64,000 nucleotides of DNA from Pseudorhodobacter antarcticus (GTDB lineage: Bacteria > Pseudomonadota > Alphaproteobacteria > Rhodobacterales > Rhodobacteraceae), in assembly GCA_945860375.1 (NCBI GenBank), contig CAMAQR010000001.1, forward strand, positions 1 to 64,000. The letters run 5' to 3'. This document shows, piece by piece, positions 45,172 through 54,833 of the stretch (position 1 is the stretch's first letter; every line of letters begins with the position of its first letter). Below the pieces are notes generated by a model, which saw only the letters and a list, made by a program, of their open reading frames with translations, was not told where the DNA came from and did no database searches. A program made the position numbers and the translations under genes.

Positions 45172-45816
45172 ATGTCACTGAAAGCTTTGGCGCTTCTGGC
45201 GCTTGTCGCCCTCGGTGCCTGTAGCACCGCCGAACCGACTTGGGCCCCTGACGCGACGGTGGCGCAAGCACGCTTTGTGGCCGAAGCACCGCGCAGCATC
45301 ACGCTTTACACCGTCATCAGCAACCGCAGCGACAGTGGCGCGCATTCCGGTCTTTTGATCAACGCGTCAGAACAAGTGCTGTTCGATCCCGCCGGATCGT
45401 GGTCGCACCCCCGCATACCCGAGCGGAACGATGTGCATTTCGGCATCACCCCCAAGATGGTGTCCTATTACATCGACTACCACGCCCGCGAAACCTTTCG
45501 CGTGATCGAACAGAAAATCATCGTCTCGCCCGAAGTGGCCGAATTGGTGCGCCAGCGCGCATTGGCCTATGGCGCAGTGCCCAAGGCACAATGTTCCAAC
45601 TCGATTTCCAATGTGTTGGACGGGGTTCCGGGGTTTGAAGGGCTGCAAAGCACCTGGTTCCCCAAAAAGCTGTCGGAATCCTTTGGCGCCCTGTCGGGGG
45701 TCACCTCGCGCACCATCACCGACGATGATGCCGACAGCAACCATGGTGTGCTGATCCTGCAATCCAAGGCCGAAATCGCCGCAGCTGATCTGGCCGCCCA
45801 AACCGCGGCGCAGTAG
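45172..45816 (+). CDS. Predicted lipoprotein, unknown function
   Basis: A 214-residue protein with a lipobox at LGAC (Cys17). The mature part contains SITLYTVISNRSDSGAHSGLLI, FDPAGSWSHP, and a conserved cysteine/serine region AQCSNSISNVL. The HSGLLI...DPAGSW pattern recalls proteins of the NlpC/P60 or DUF4105 type that handle peptides or cell-wall material, with His and Cys as possible catalytic residues. That is an inference only. It lies 35 bp after the oxidase subunit gene. Confidence 0.75.
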   Translation: MSLKALALLALVALGACSTAEPTWAPDATVAQARFVAEAPRSITLYTVISNRSDSGAHSGLLINASEQVLFDPAGSWSHPRIPERNDVHFGITPKMVSYYIDYHARETFRVIEQKIIVSPEVAELVRQRALAYGAVPKAQCSNSISNVLDGVPGFEGLQSTWFPKKLSESFGALSGVTSRTITDDDADSNHGVLILQSKAEIAAADLAAQTAAQ

Positions 45817-45819
45817 CCG

Positions 45820-46071
45820 TCACAGCGGCATTGGCACGCCGGACAGCGTAACCGCGCCCGCGACAACCGCCGCGATCGGGTTGCGGGCGATCAGGCCCAC
45901 CGCCAAATCCGTTCCCACCGCCAACAGACGCGCAGGGTGGGTCTGCCCCCCGGTTTTGGCCGTCCACAGGACCGCCGGGGCCACCGCGCCGGCTGCAGCG
46001 CCGCCAGCGTGTAGCGCAGCGCACGCGTCAGCCGCCCCGGCAAGGCCCGGTTGCCCAGGCCGCCCAGACAT
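45820..46071 (-). CDS. Doubtful small hypothetical protein
   Basis: An 83-residue frame starting MSGRPGQPGLAG and ending LSGVPMPL. The second half is hydrophobic and protein-like (LAVGTDLAVGLIARNPIAAVVAGAV), while the first half is low-complexity Ala/Gly. It fills an otherwise empty gap between the lipoprotein and mobA. No Shine-Dalgarno or family support was found; it may be a remnant. Confidence 0.3.
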   Translation of the reverse strand: MSGRPGQPGLAGAADACAALHAGGAAAGAVAPAVLWTAKTGGQTHPARLLAVGTDLAVGLIARNPIAAVVAGAVTLSGVPMPL

Positions 46072-46189
46072 GAAAACCTAACCGCATCGGTGCCAAGGCC
46101 CAGCCGACAGGATGCCCCGGGCCCCGGATGGTCTTTACGACGGATGCGGAACGGCTTAGGCCTTTCGCAACCAAGACGGAAGGCAGGCG

Positions 46190-46777
46190 GTGCGGATTTT
46201 CGGGATCATTCTGGCGGGGGGTGCGGGCCGTCGCATGGGCGGGGTCGACAAGGCGTTGCTGCGGCTGGCAGGGCAAAGCCTGCTGGGCCATGCCATCGGC
46301 CGTCTGGAACCGCAGGTGGAACAACTGGCGATTTCGGCCAACGGCGATGCCACGCGGTTCGCAGGGTTTGGCCTGCCCGTTCTGCCCGATGCCACGCCCT
46401 TGGGGCCGCTGTCGGGCGTGTTGGCCGCGCTGCACTGGGCGGCGCCGTTGGGGGCAACGGCCGTTGTCACCGCCGCCGTGGACAGCCCGTTCTTTCCGGG
46501 CGATCTGACCCCGCGCCTGTGCCTCGCCGCCGAATCGGCGCGCGAGGGCCTGGCGATCGCCCATGCGGCCAAGGATCACCCGACCTTTGCGCTGTGGCCC
46601 GTGACGATTGCTCCGGCGCTGGCGGCTTTCCTGCACTCCGGGGCCAAAGCCCGTGTGCTGGATTTCGCCCAAGCCCACCACGCCGCCCGTGCGCAATTCC
46701 CGGATGAGGCCGCGTTTGACAACCTCAACAGCCCGGAAGATCTGGCCCGCGCCGCAAGCCAGTTGGGGGCGGCATGA
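46190..46777 (+). CDS. mobA: Molybdenum cofactor guanylyltransferase
   Basis: A 195-residue enzyme from GTG 46190 with GGAAGG upstream. The nucleotidyltransferase signature is IILAGGAGRRMGGVDKALL, followed by LPDATPLGPLSGVLAAL and the metal-binding TAAVDSPFFP. It transfers GMP to molybdopterin to make the bis-MGD cofactor. It overlaps the mobB fusion gene by 4 bp. Confidence 0.94.
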   Translation: MRIFGIILAGGAGRRMGGVDKALLRLAGQSLLGHAIGRLEPQVEQLAISANGDATRFAGFGLPVLPDATPLGPLSGVLAALHWAAPLGATAVVTAAVDSPFFPGDLTPRLCLAAESAREGLAIAHAAKDHPTFALWPVTIAPALAAFLHSGAKARVLDFAQAHHAARAQFPDEAAFDNLNSPEDLARAASQLGAA

Positions 46778-48162
46778 AAGTATATGGTGTCATCGGCTGG
46801 AAAAATTCCGGCAAGACCAGCCTGATGGAGCGTTTGGTGGCCGATATCACCGCACGCGGTTTCACGGTGTCCACTGTCAAACACGTGCATCATGACGTCG
46901 ATCTGGATCAGCCCGGCAAAGACAGCCACCGCCACCGGGCGGCTGGCGCCTCCGAGGTGGTGCTGGCATCTGCCCACCGCTTTGCCATCTTGCGCGAACA
47001 TCGCGGCCCTGAACCAGAACTGCCACAGGTTCTGGCCCGTATGGCCCCGGTCGATCTGGTGCTGGTTGAGGGATACAAACGCGACGCCCACGCCAAAATC
47101 GAAGTGTTCCGGCGCGAGGCGGGCCATGATCTGATCCAGCCCCATGACCCTTTGGTTCGGGCTGTGGCCACCGATGCCGATCTTGGCGCGCTGCCCGTGC
47201 CAGTGCTGGACCTGAACGACACGGTGGCGATAGCAGATTTCATTCTACAAGAGGTGGGATTGCAGCCCCGCCACGCACCGCCTTTGCCCGGAACGTTTGA
47301 CACTGTGATCATCGTGGACTGGTCGGCGCGTGCGGCACTTTCCCCGGCGAAACCCTCCAAGGATGCGATCTGGATCGGCGTTCACGATATCAAAGGCGGC
47401 GCGGAATACTATTGCCGCAGCCGCGCACAGGCTGAAGCAAAGCTGACCGCGATCCTCGACGCGCAGGCAGCCCTTGGACACCGCGTGCTCTGTGGCTTTG
47501 ATTTCCCGATGGGTTATCCGGCCGGCTTTGCCAAACGGCTGACCGGACGCGATACGGCCCGCGCGGTCTGGCAATGGCTGGCCACCCATATCACCGATGA
47601 TGCCGAAAATACGACCAACCGACTGGCCATTGGCGGCCAGATCAACGCGCAGTTTCACCCCATGTCAGGGCCGTTCTGGGGCCGCCCGCAGGGGCAGGAC
47701 ATCGCGCATCTGCCCTTCACCAAAGCGATTGATTACCAGCGGCTTGGCCTGTCCGAGCGCCGCGCAGTGGAACGTCTTTTGCCCAGCGCCAGCCCGGTCT
47801 GGCAATTGATGGGGGCGGGGTCGGTGGGGTCACAGGCGCTGACGGGACTGCCAATGATCCACCGCATCGCACAGCGTCCCGGCTGCAAGGTCTGGCCTTT
47901 TGACGACACCGACGCCGCGCTGGTTCTGGCCGAGGTTTACCCGTCCATCCTCACTTCCGCCGTGGCGCGCGGCGTTGCCGCCACCGCAGAGCCCAAGGCG
48001 CAGATTGCCGATCAGTGGCAGGTGCGACTGCTGGCGCAGGCATTGTTCCGCCTGTCCCTGAGCGGCGATCTGGCACCGTTGCTTGATACCCCGGCCATTG
48101 CCCGCGAAGAAGGTTGGATTCTAGGCGCAGGCCATCAGGCCGCGCTTTTGGCGGCGTTGTGA
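46774..48162 (+). CDS. mobB: MobB fused to a C-terminal domain of unknown function
   Basis: A 462-residue fusion. Residues 1-163 are MobB: the P-loop GWKNSGKT (8-15), VKHVHHD, DSHRHRAAGA and LVEGYKRDAHAKIEV. Residues about 173-462 are a separate domain beginning TVIIVDWSARAALSP, with CGFDFPMGYPAGF and LAEVYPSI. That order of Asp-containing strands recalls RNase H-like or DUF429-type folds. MobB binds GTP and assists MobA in molybdenum cofactor maturation; the extra domain's job is unknown. It overlaps both mobA and the acetyltransferase gene. Confidence 0.85.
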   Translation: MKVYGVIGWKNSGKTSLMERLVADITARGFTVSTVKHVHHDVDLDQPGKDSHRHRAAGASEVVLASAHRFAILREHRGPEPELPQVLARMAPVDLVLVEGYKRDAHAKIEVFRREAGHDLIQPHDPLVRAVATDADLGALPVPVLDLNDTVAIADFILQEVGLQPRHAPPLPGTFDTVIIVDWSARAALSPAKPSKDAIWIGVHDIKGGAEYYCRSRAQAEAKLTAILDAQAALGHRVLCGFDFPMGYPAGFAKRLTGRDTARAVWQWLATHITDDAENTTNRLAIGGQINAQFHPMSGPFWGRPQGQDIAHLPFTKAIDYQRLGLSERRAVERLLPSASPVWQLMGAGSVGSQALTGLPMIHRIAQRPGCKVWPFDDTDAALVLAEVYPSILTSAVARGVAATAEPKAQIADQWQVRLLAQALFRLSLSGDLAPLLDTPAIAREEGWILGAGHQAALLAAL

Positions 48163-48743
48163 CCATCACCCTGCACCACGGCATTCCCCCGGCTTTGCTG
48201 GCCGATGCGGCTGCCCTCTATTGGCAGGCCTTTGGCGGCAAACTGGGGCAGGTGATGGGGCCGCAGCCATTGGCCCTGCGTTACCTGGCCCGCGCCATAC
48301 AATGCGATCACGCCATTGTGGCGCTGAACGCAAGCGGTGCGTTGCTGGGATTGGCGGGTTTCAAAACCCCGGCGGGCAGTTTTGCCGGCGGCACCACCGC
48401 AGACATGCGCGCGGTTTACGGTACGGCAGGCATGGCATGGCGCATGCCCTTGCTCTGGGGGCTGGGGCGCGAGGTCGACAATGACCGTTTTTTGCTGGAC
48501 GGCATTTGTGTCACCCCCACCGCGCGCGGCATCGGGATCGGGTCTGCCCTGATGGCCGCGATCTGTGACGAGGGCCGTGCCCGCGGCTACGCCCATGTGC
48601 GGCTGGACGTCATCGACACCAACAGACGCGCCCGCGCCTTGTATGAACGCCTTGGATTTGCAGTTGAAAAGACCGACGACATCGGCCTGTTGCGCTTTGT
48701 CTTCGGCTTTCGGCGCAGCCATACGATGGTCAAGCCGCTTTAA
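48159..48743 (+). CDS. GNAT-family N-acetyltransferase
   Basis: A 194-residue protein from GTG 48159, overlapping the mobB-fusion stop (GTGA). The acetyl-CoA site is GICVTPTARGIGIGSALM (Q/RxxGxG/A form), followed by VRLDVIDTNRRARALYERLGF. The target is unknown; its place at the end of the mobA-mobB operon does not give a clear clue. Confidence 0.88.
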   Translation: MTITLHHGIPPALLADAAALYWQAFGGKLGQVMGPQPLALRYLARAIQCDHAIVALNASGALLGLAGFKTPAGSFAGGTTADMRAVYGTAGMAWRMPLLWGLGREVDNDRFLLDGICVTPTARGIGIGSALMAAICDEGRARGYAHVRLDVIDTNRRARALYERLGFAVEKTDDIGLLRFVFGFRRSHTMVKPL

Positions 48744-49750
48744 TCAAACGTCCCGGTCACGCGGCCAAACAGCATGAACGCGCGCGCTGTCCGGGTGTCG
48801 GCCAGATCGGACAGTTCGGCATCCGTCGCGATCTTTTCGAACTCGGAAAAGGTGCGGTCAAAAGTGCGCAGAAAATGGTGCGCCGCGTCGCGGAACACCG
48901 GATCCTCGCGCATCCGCCCCGCCGTCAGCGCCAGCGACGAGCGATCCCGCACGCCGCCCAGTGGCGCGATGCCTCTGCCCCGCTCACCGCCTGCAAAGCG
49001 CCGCCATATCTCGGCGCGCGCACGGTCGGGCTTCAGATCGTCCACATAGATGCCCTCCTGCGACAGCAGGGTCAGCACGTCTTGGGCTGCGCGGATCAGT
49101 TTGGCGATGTTGCGATCCTCCAGCGCCAGCCGCAGCGAACGAAAGCCTTCACGGTCGTCCGGGCTTTCGGGAAATTGCAGCGCGCGGATGAAATCAGCCA
49201 CTGGCAGTGGCGCGCGCAGATCATCGGCCGGGGTGCCCAGCGCCAGACCCGGCTGTTCGGCCTCGGGCTGCGGCACCGGGACGGCCAGCGCGGCCTTGCG
49301 GTCCGCCGATGGCACCGTCAGCCCGGAATCCCGACGCGAGGTGAAACTGGCCAGCGCAGTTTCGGTCTGTTTGGTCGCCGCCGCAATTTCGTTCAGCCGC
49401 CGCTCGACCGACGGTTTCGCGCCGCCTGCCTGCTGGTTGCTGACATAGGCCTGACGCATCGCGTCCACCGTCGCCTGCAACCGCGCGGCCTCGACCCGCA
49501 GACTGCGCACCGACCGCAGGGTCGTCACCGCCGCCCAGATCAGCGCCAATGGCAAGAACACCACCAGCAACGTCAAAACCAGCCCCAAAGCCCCGGCATC
49601 CTGCGGCCCGGTGTAGATATAGGCTGCCACCGCAAACACCCAGACAAGGCACAGCAACCCGGCAACCACTTCGGTGGCCGTCGGCTTGGTATCGCCATCG
49701 CTGCGGGCGTAAAGCCCCAGATCGCGGCGCTTTTCTTCAGGCTCGGTCAT
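48740..49750 (-). CDS. Conserved membrane protein with coiled coil, unknown function
   Basis: A 336-residue protein. Two transmembrane helices lie at about 27-48 and 54-75, then a coiled coil (SVRSLRVEAARLQATVDAMRQ, about 80-140), a Pro-rich linker, and a helical C-terminal domain of about 150 residues containing LKPDRARAEIWRRFAGGERGRG and HHFLRTFDRTFSEFEK. No known family recognised. It is followed by no same-strand partner and its stop overlaps that of the GNAT gene. It starts 30 bp after greA, so it may be read from the greA transcript. Confidence 0.75.
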   Translation of the reverse strand: MTEPEEKRRDLGLYARSDGDTKPTATEVVAGLLCLVWVFAVAAYIYTGPQDAGALGLVLTLLVVFLPLALIWAAVTTLRSVRSLRVEAARLQATVDAMRQAYVSNQQAGGAKPSVERRLNEIAAATKQTETALASFTSRRDSGLTVPSADRKAALAVPVPQPEAEQPGLALGTPADDLRAPLPVADFIRALQFPESPDDREGFRSLRLALEDRNIAKLIRAAQDVLTLLSQEGIYVDDLKPDRARAEIWRRFAGGERGRGIAPLGGVRDRSSLALTAGRMREDPVFRDAAHHFLRTFDRTFSEFEKIATDAELSDLADTRTARAFMLFGRVTGTFD

Positions 49751-49780
49751 CTTTGTGTCCCAAAGGGTCGGGCGAAACGA

Positions 49781-50251
49781 TCAGGCGAACTTGATCGACA
49801 CGATCTCATAACTGCGCTGGCCACCCGGTGTTTTCACCTCCACCGAATCGCCTTCGTCCTTGCCGATCAGCGCGCGGGCAAGCGGAGAACGGATGTTCAG
49901 CAGGTTGCGTTCGATATCCGCTTCGGACTCGCCAACAATCTGATACGTTTTCTGCTCGTCGCTGTCGATGTCCACCAGAACCACGGTCGCACCAAATTTT
50001 ATGGTGCCCGAAAGTTTGGACACGTCTATCACTTCGGCCAGCGAAATGATCGCCTCCAGCTCTTTGACGCGGCCTTCGATGAAGCTCTGCTTTTCGCGGG
50101 CCGCATGGTACTCGGCGTTTTCAGACAGGTCGCCATGCTCGCGCGCCTCGGCAATGGCGCGGATCACGGCAGGCCGTTCCACCGACTTCAGCACTTTCAG
50201 CTCTCCATCCAGCGCGGTGAAGCCCGCACGCGTCATCGGAATCTTTTCCAT
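49781..50251 (-). CDS. greA: Transcription elongation factor GreA
   Basis: A 156-residue factor starting [18 protein letters not shown]. The N-terminal coiled coil carries the tip acidic motif [21 protein letters not shown]. The C-terminal FKBP-like domain contains [19 protein letters not shown]. It rescues backtracked RNA polymerase by promoting transcript cleavage. Confidence 0.97.
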   Translation of the reverse strand: MEKIPMTRAGFTALDGELKVLKSVERPAVIRAIAEAREHGDLSENAEYHAAREKQSFIEGRVKELEAIISLAEVIDVSKLSGTIKFGATVVLVDIDSDEQKTYQIVGESEADIERNLLNIRSPLARALIGKDEGDSVEVKTPGGQRSYEIVSIKFA

Positions 50252-50506
50252 CGGCCTTCTCACGCAAATAATAAGGTCACGGTCCGGGTTGGACCATGAC
50301 CGCATGCCATTCAGACCTGCAACAGACCCGACCGCCCGTCAGATTGCAAGAGGGCATGGCGGGAATAAGCGCCAGCCTGTCGCCCGAGGGAAAGAATATT
50401 GCTTTAGTGCCGCCATTTACCTGATGGATGTTGCGTCGCAGTTGACCCCGCCTGCACCTTGGGGCAACAACGCCTTCAACGTATTGTCCGGCCGAAAGGA
50501 ACACCG

Positions 50507-52159
50507 ATGTCACAGCAAATCACCCGCGAAGCTATGGAATATGACGTTGTCATCGTCGGCGCGGGGCCTGCTGGTCTGTCGGCTGCCATCCGGCTGAAGC
50601 AACTGGACAGCAATTTGTCGGTGGTGGTGCTGGAAAAAGGCTCAGAGGTGGGCGCGCATATCCTGTCGGGCGCGGTGCTGGACATCAGTGGCCTTGACGC
50701 GCTGATCCCCGATTGGGCCGCGCGCGGTGCGCCGATCAAGACGCAGGTGGTCAGCGATAACTTTTATATCCTTGGCCCAGCCGGGCAAATGCGCATCCCG
50801 AACTTCCCGATGCCGCCCCTGATGAACAACCATGGCAACTACATCGTGTCGATGGCCAATGTCTGCCGCTGGATGGCCGAGCAGGCCGAGGCGCTGGGGG
50901 TCGAGATTTTCCCCGGCATGGCCTGTTCGGAACTGGTTTACGGCGATGCAGGCGAAGTGCGTGGCGTGGTGGCGGGCGAATTTGGCAAGCTTGCCGATGG
51001 CACGCCGGGGCCAAATTATGAACCCGGCATGGCCCTGATGGGGGCATACGTCTTCCTGTCAGAAGGCGTGCGCGGGTCTTTGGCCAAGGAAGTGATTGCC
51101 AAATACGATCTGTCCAAGGGCCATTGCCCGCAGAAATTCGGGCTTGGCATGAAGGAAATCTGGCAGATTGACCCGGCCAAGCACAAGCTGGGCACCGTCA
51201 CCCACACCATGGGCTGGCCCTTGGGTGGCAATGCCGGGGGTGGCAGCTTTATCTACCACCTTGAGAACAATCAGGTTTACGTCGGATTTGTAGTTCACCT
51301 CAACTACAAGAACCCGCATCTCTACCCCTACATGGAATTTCAGCGCTTCAAGCATCACCCGATGGTGGCGGAATTGCTCAAGGGTGGCAAACGCGTGGCC
51401 TACGGCGCCCGCGCGATTTCCGAAGGCGGCTGGCAGTCGATCCCGAAGATGGTCGCCCCCGGTGTGGCGTTGCTCGGCTGTTCGGCGGGCCTTGTGAACG
51501 TGCCCCGCATCAAGGGCAACCACAACGCCATGCTGTCCGGCATTGCGGCGGCAGAAGCGGCGGCGCAGGCAATTGCCGCCGGGCGCGGCGGTGACGAGCT
51601 GACCAGCTATGAAACCCAGGTGCGCGGCGGCCCCATCGGGGCCGATCTGAAAAAGGTGCGCAACGTCAAACCTCTGTGGTCGAAATTCGGTCTTGTCGCC
51701 TCCTTGCTGCTGGGTGGGGCGGACATGTGGGCCAATACCTTGGGCTTCACCATTCTGGGCACGCTGAAACATGGCAAGAACGACGCCGAGGCCACGGAAC
51801 TTGCCAAGGATCACAAGCCGATTGATTACCCAAAACCCGATGGCGTGCTGTCGTTTGACCGTCTGACCAACGTCGCATTTTCGGCCACCAACCATGACGA
51901 AAACCAGCCCGCCCATCTGAAACTGCGTGATCCGTCGATCCCGATCCTTGTGAACCTGCCGCAATACGCCGAACCCGCGCAGCGCTATTGTCCGGCAGGG
52001 GTTTACGAGGTGGTAACCGAACAAGGCAAAGACCCGCGCTTTGTGATCAACTTTCAGAACTGCGTGCATTGCAAGACCTGTGACATCAAGGACCCGTCGC
52101 AAAACATCGTCTGGACCACACCAATGGGCGGCGGCGGGCCAAACTACCCGAACATGTGA
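50507..52159 (+). CDS. Electron transfer flavoprotein-ubiquinone oxidoreductase
   Basis: A 550-residue membrane-associated flavoprotein. The FAD motif is VIVGAGPAGLSAAI (16-29), followed by GAHILSGAVLD and the GCSAGLVNVPRIKG region. The [4Fe-4S] ligands are Cys495, Cys519, Cys522 and Cys525 (CPAGVY and NCVHCKTC). It passes electrons from ETF, fed by acyl-CoA dehydrogenases such as the one at 41695, to ubiquinone. AAAGGAAC precedes the ATG, and a strong hairpin terminator follows the gene. Confidence 0.96.
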   Translation: MSQQITREAMEYDVVIVGAGPAGLSAAIRLKQLDSNLSVVVLEKGSEVGAHILSGAVLDISGLDALIPDWAARGAPIKTQVVSDNFYILGPAGQMRIPNFPMPPLMNNHGNYIVSMANVCRWMAEQAEALGVEIFPGMACSELVYGDAGEVRGVVAGEFGKLADGTPGPNYEPGMALMGAYVFLSEGVRGSLAKEVIAKYDLSKGHCPQKFGLGMKEIWQIDPAKHKLGTVTHTMGWPLGGNAGGGSFIYHLENNQVYVGFVVHLNYKNPHLYPYMEFQRFKHHPMVAELLKGGKRVAYGARAISEGGWQSIPKMVAPGVALLGCSAGLVNVPRIKGNHNAMLSGIAAAEAAAQAIAAGRGGDELTSYETQVRGGPIGADLKKVRNVKPLWSKFGLVASLLLGGADMWANTLGFTILGTLKHGKNDAEATELAKDHKPIDYPKPDGVLSFDRLTNVAFSATNHDENQPAHLKLRDPSIPILVNLPQYAEPAQRYCPAGVYEVVTEQGKDPRFVINFQNCVHCKTCDIKDPSQNIVWTTPMGGGGPNYPNM

Positions 52160-52179
52160 CCTCACTCGAAACTGTGATC

Positions 52180-52195
52180 TGACAAACCCTGTCAT
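52180..52195 (+). promoter_or_regulatory. Candidate operator TGAC-N6-TGTCAT, copy 4
   Basis: The site reads TGAC AAACCC TGTCAT, one base different from copy 3 at 19064. It lies 21 bp after the ETF-QO stop and about 105 bp before the start of the secreted TPR protein, on the upstream side of the ETF-QO terminator hairpin. If functional it would link the TPR gene to the protease locus. Confidence 0.4.
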
Positions 52196-52209
52196 ATGGG
52201 CATAGTTAT

Positions 52210-52240
52210 GCGGGCCGGGGGCGACAAACCCCCGGCCCGC
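52210..52240 (+). terminator. Strong terminator after ETF-QO
   Basis: GCGGGCCGGGGG (52210-52221) pairs perfectly over 12 bases with CCCCCGGCCCGC (52229-52240) around a 7-base loop. It is followed by ATTGCGTTTG. Placed 50 bases after the ETF-QO stop. Confidence 0.8.
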
Positions 52241-52300
52241 ATTGCGTTTGTACAGGTGCAGCACTAGTTTCGCACCAATGCCCAACAGGAGCCGCCCCGG

Positions 52301-54010
52301 ATGCCCATTCGCCTGACGACCCGCAGCCTGGCCCTTCTGGCGCTGACCACTCTGCTGCCGCCGCAACTGGCCATGGCGCAGGATGCCGGGGCCTATCTGG
52401 CCGCACAGGTGGCGGCAAGCGAGGCCGACTACCGCGCCGCAGCCGCTTGGTTCGCCCGCGCCATGCTGGCCGATGCGACCAACCCCGGCCTGCTGGAAGG
52501 CGCTGTGATGGCCAACTTCGGCATTGGTGAGATGGGTCTGGCCGCCGACGCCGCCCGTCGCCTGATGGCCACGGGGGCGAAAAGCCAAAGCGCCTATATC
52601 GCGCAGGTCGCCGATCTGGCGAAAGCACAGGATTACGAGGGCATTCTCGCTTTGGCCGCCGCTGGCAATTCGGCGGGCGCGTTGCTGGATGATCTGGTCA
52701 GCGCCTGGGCCAAGCTGGGCCTTGGCCGCATGTCGGAATCGCTTGAAACCTATGACAAAATCGCCGCCACCAAGGGGCTGGAGGCGTTTGGTCTGTATCA
52801 CAAGGCGCTGGCCTTGGCTTCGGCAGGTGACTTTGAGGGGGCCGACGACATCCTGTCGGGCCGTGCTGCCGGCCCCTTGGTGGTGATGCGGCGCGGGGCG
52901 ATTGCGCATGTGCAGATCCTCAGCCAACTGGAGCGCAACCCCGATGCCATCGCCCTGCTGGATCGCAACTTTGCCCCCGGCAGTGACCTGCAGGTCGATG
53001 ACTTGCGCCGCCGTCTCGACGCTGGGGAACCCTTGCCCTTCGACGTGACCCGCACCGCCACCGATGGCATCGCCGAAGTGTTTTTCACCATGGCCTCTGC
53101 CTTGAACGGTGAGGCGGACGATGGTTACACCATGATCTACGCCCGCGTCGCCGCCCACCTGCGCCCCGATCACACCGAGGCGGTGCTGATGACGGCGGGC
53201 CTCTTGGAACAGCAGGGTCAGCATGATCTGGCCACCGAGGTTTACGCCAAAATCGCCCCCACCGATCCGGCCTTCCACTTTGCCGAACTGGGCCGCGCCG
53301 ACGCCACTTATGCCGCCGGGCGCAAAGAGGCGGCGATTGAAATCCTGCAAGGGTTGGCACGCAGCCATGGCAATCTGCTGACAGTGCAGGTGGCTTTGGG
53401 TGACGGTCTGCGCCGCGAAGAACGCTTTGCCGATGCGCAAAAAGCCTATGACGCCGCGATTGCGATGATCCCCACCCCCGGCCCGCAGCATTGGGCGCTG
53501 TTTTACAGCCGGGGCATCTGTCTGGAACGGCTTGGCAATTTTGACGCCGCCGAAATCGACATGCGCCGCGCGCTGGAGTTGGAACCGAACCAGCCGCAAG
53601 TGCTCAACTACCTTGGTTACAGCTTTGTCGATCGCGGTGAGAATCTGGACGAGGCCCTGTCGATGATCCAAAGCGCCGTGGCAAGGCAACCGGAATCGGG
53701 CTATATTCTCGACAGCCTGGCTTGGGCCTACTACCGTCTTGGCCGCTTTGACGAGGCCTTGGTGCCGATGGAGCAGGCGTCCTTGCTGGAACCCGTCGAC
53801 CCTGTTGTCACCGACCATCTGGGCGATGTGTACTGGGCCGTGGGCCGCACGCGTGAGGCCGAATTCCAATGGCACCGGGCATTGTCGTTTGAACCCATCG
53901 AAAAAGACGCCGCCCGCATTCGGTTGAAGCTGGAAAAGGGCCTTGATGCCGTGCTGGCGACCGAAGGGGCCGCGCCCTTGAAACCCGTTGATGCGGCGGC
54001 GAATGACTGA
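52301..54010 (+). CDS. Secreted TPR-repeat protein
   Basis: A 569-residue protein with a signal peptide ([27 protein letters not shown]), followed by helical tetratricopeptide repeats. The clearest lie at about 395-540 ([52 protein letters not shown]). TPR proteins are scaffolds; a periplasmic or outer-membrane assembly role is likely but unassigned. It overlaps ispE by 8 bp, so the two are co-translated. A candidate operator shared with the protease locus lies upstream. Confidence 0.85.
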   Translation: MPIRLTTRSLALLALTTLLPPQLAMAQDAGAYLAAQVAASEADYRAAAAWFARAMLADATNPGLLEGAVMANFGIGEMGLAADAARRLMATGAKSQSAYIAQVADLAKAQDYEGILALAAAGNSAGALLDDLVSAWAKLGLGRMSESLETYDKIAATKGLEAFGLYHKALALASAGDFEGADDILSGRAAGPLVVMRRGAIAHVQILSQLERNPDAIALLDRNFAPGSDLQVDDLRRRLDAGEPLPFDVTRTATDGIAEVFFTMASALNGEADDGYTMIYARVAAHLRPDHTEAVLMTAGLLEQQGQHDLATEVYAKIAPTDPAFHFAELGRADATYAAGRKEAAIEILQGLARSHGNLLTVQVALGDGLRREERFADAQKAYDAAIAMIPTPGPQHWALFYSRGICLERLGNFDAAEIDMRRALELEPNQPQVLNYLGYSFVDRGENLDEALSMIQSAVARQPESGYILDSLAWAYYRLGRFDEALVPMEQASLLEPVDPVVTDHLGDVYWAVGRTREAEFQWHRALSFEPIEKDAARIRLKLEKGLDAVLATEGAAPLKPVDAAAND

Positions 54011-54833
54011 ACTTGCGGCGGCCAAGATCAACCTGTGCCTGCATGTCACCGGACAGCGGAGCGATGGGTATCATCTTCTCGACAGTCTGGTGGTGTTCGC
54101 GGGCGTGGGCGACCGGCTGACCTTCACGGCGGCGGATGATCTGCGCCTGACCATCGGCGGGCCCCAAGCCGCCAACCTGCCCGCCAGCGATGACAACCTG
54201 ATCCTGCGCGCCGCCCGTGCCTTTGGCTTTGGGCGCGGTGTGCAGATACATCTGGAAAAGCACCTGCCCATCGCCTCTGGCATCGGGGGTGGTTCTGCCG
54301 ATGCCGCCGCCACTTTGCGGGGCCTGTCGCGGCTGTGGGGCCTACCCCTGCCCGATGCCGCCACAGTTCTGGCCTTGGGGGCCGATGTGCCCGTTTGCCT
54401 GTTGGGCAACCCGCTGCGAATGCAAGGTGTGGGCGATGTGCTGACGCCCCTGCCCCCGCTGCCGCTTGCGCATCTGGTGTTGGTCAACCCCGGCGTGGCG
54501 GTGCCCACCCCCACCGTCTTCCGCGCCCTTGCCAACAAAAGCAATCCGCCCCTGCCCGCCATGCCGCGCTATGCCAGCCTGCCCGATTTCGCCGTCTGGC
54601 TGACCGCGCAACGCAATGATCTGGAACCGCCCGCTATCGCGCTGGCCCCACAGATCGCCAGCGCCAAGGCGGTGCTGGCCGCGCAACCGGGGTGTCACCT
54701 CGCTCGCATGTCAGGATCGGGTGCCACCTGCTTTGGCTTGTTCGCCACGGCAGAACTGGCCGAAGCCGCCGCCCAAACCATTGCCCGCGCCCAGCCTGAC
54801 TGGTGGGTGCAGTCAGGCCCGATGCTCAGTTGA
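54003..54833 (+). CDS. ispE: 4-diphosphocytidyl-2-C-methyl-D-erythritol kinase
   Basis: A 276-residue GHMP kinase of the MEP isoprenoid pathway. N-terminal [28 protein letters not shown]-loop [18 protein letters not shown], and C-terminal [12 protein letters not shown] are all diagnostic. The ATG chosen overlaps the TPR gene's stop. The downstream polyprenyl synthase gene (opposite strand) uses the pathway's products. Confidence 0.96.
   Translation: MTELAAAKINLCLHVTGQRSDGYHLLDSLVVFAGVGDRLTFTAADDLRLTIGGPQAANLPASDDNLILRAARAFGFGRGVQIHLEKHLPIASGIGGGSADAAATLRGLSRLWGLPLPDAATVLALGADVPVCLLGNPLRMQGVGDVLTPLPPLPLAHLVLVNPGVAVPTPTVFRALANKSNPPLPAMPRYASLPDFAVWLTAQRNDLEPPAIALAPQIASAKAVLAAQPGCHLARMSGSGATCFGLFATAELAEAAAQTIARAQPDWWVQSGPMLS

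Noticed and set aside
51059..54049. 996-residue open frame on the minus strand
   Set aside because: It runs antisense across ETF-QO and the TPR gene, both clear genes. Long antisense frames are common in GC-rich DNA. Its protein is rich in Gly, His and Gln with no motif.
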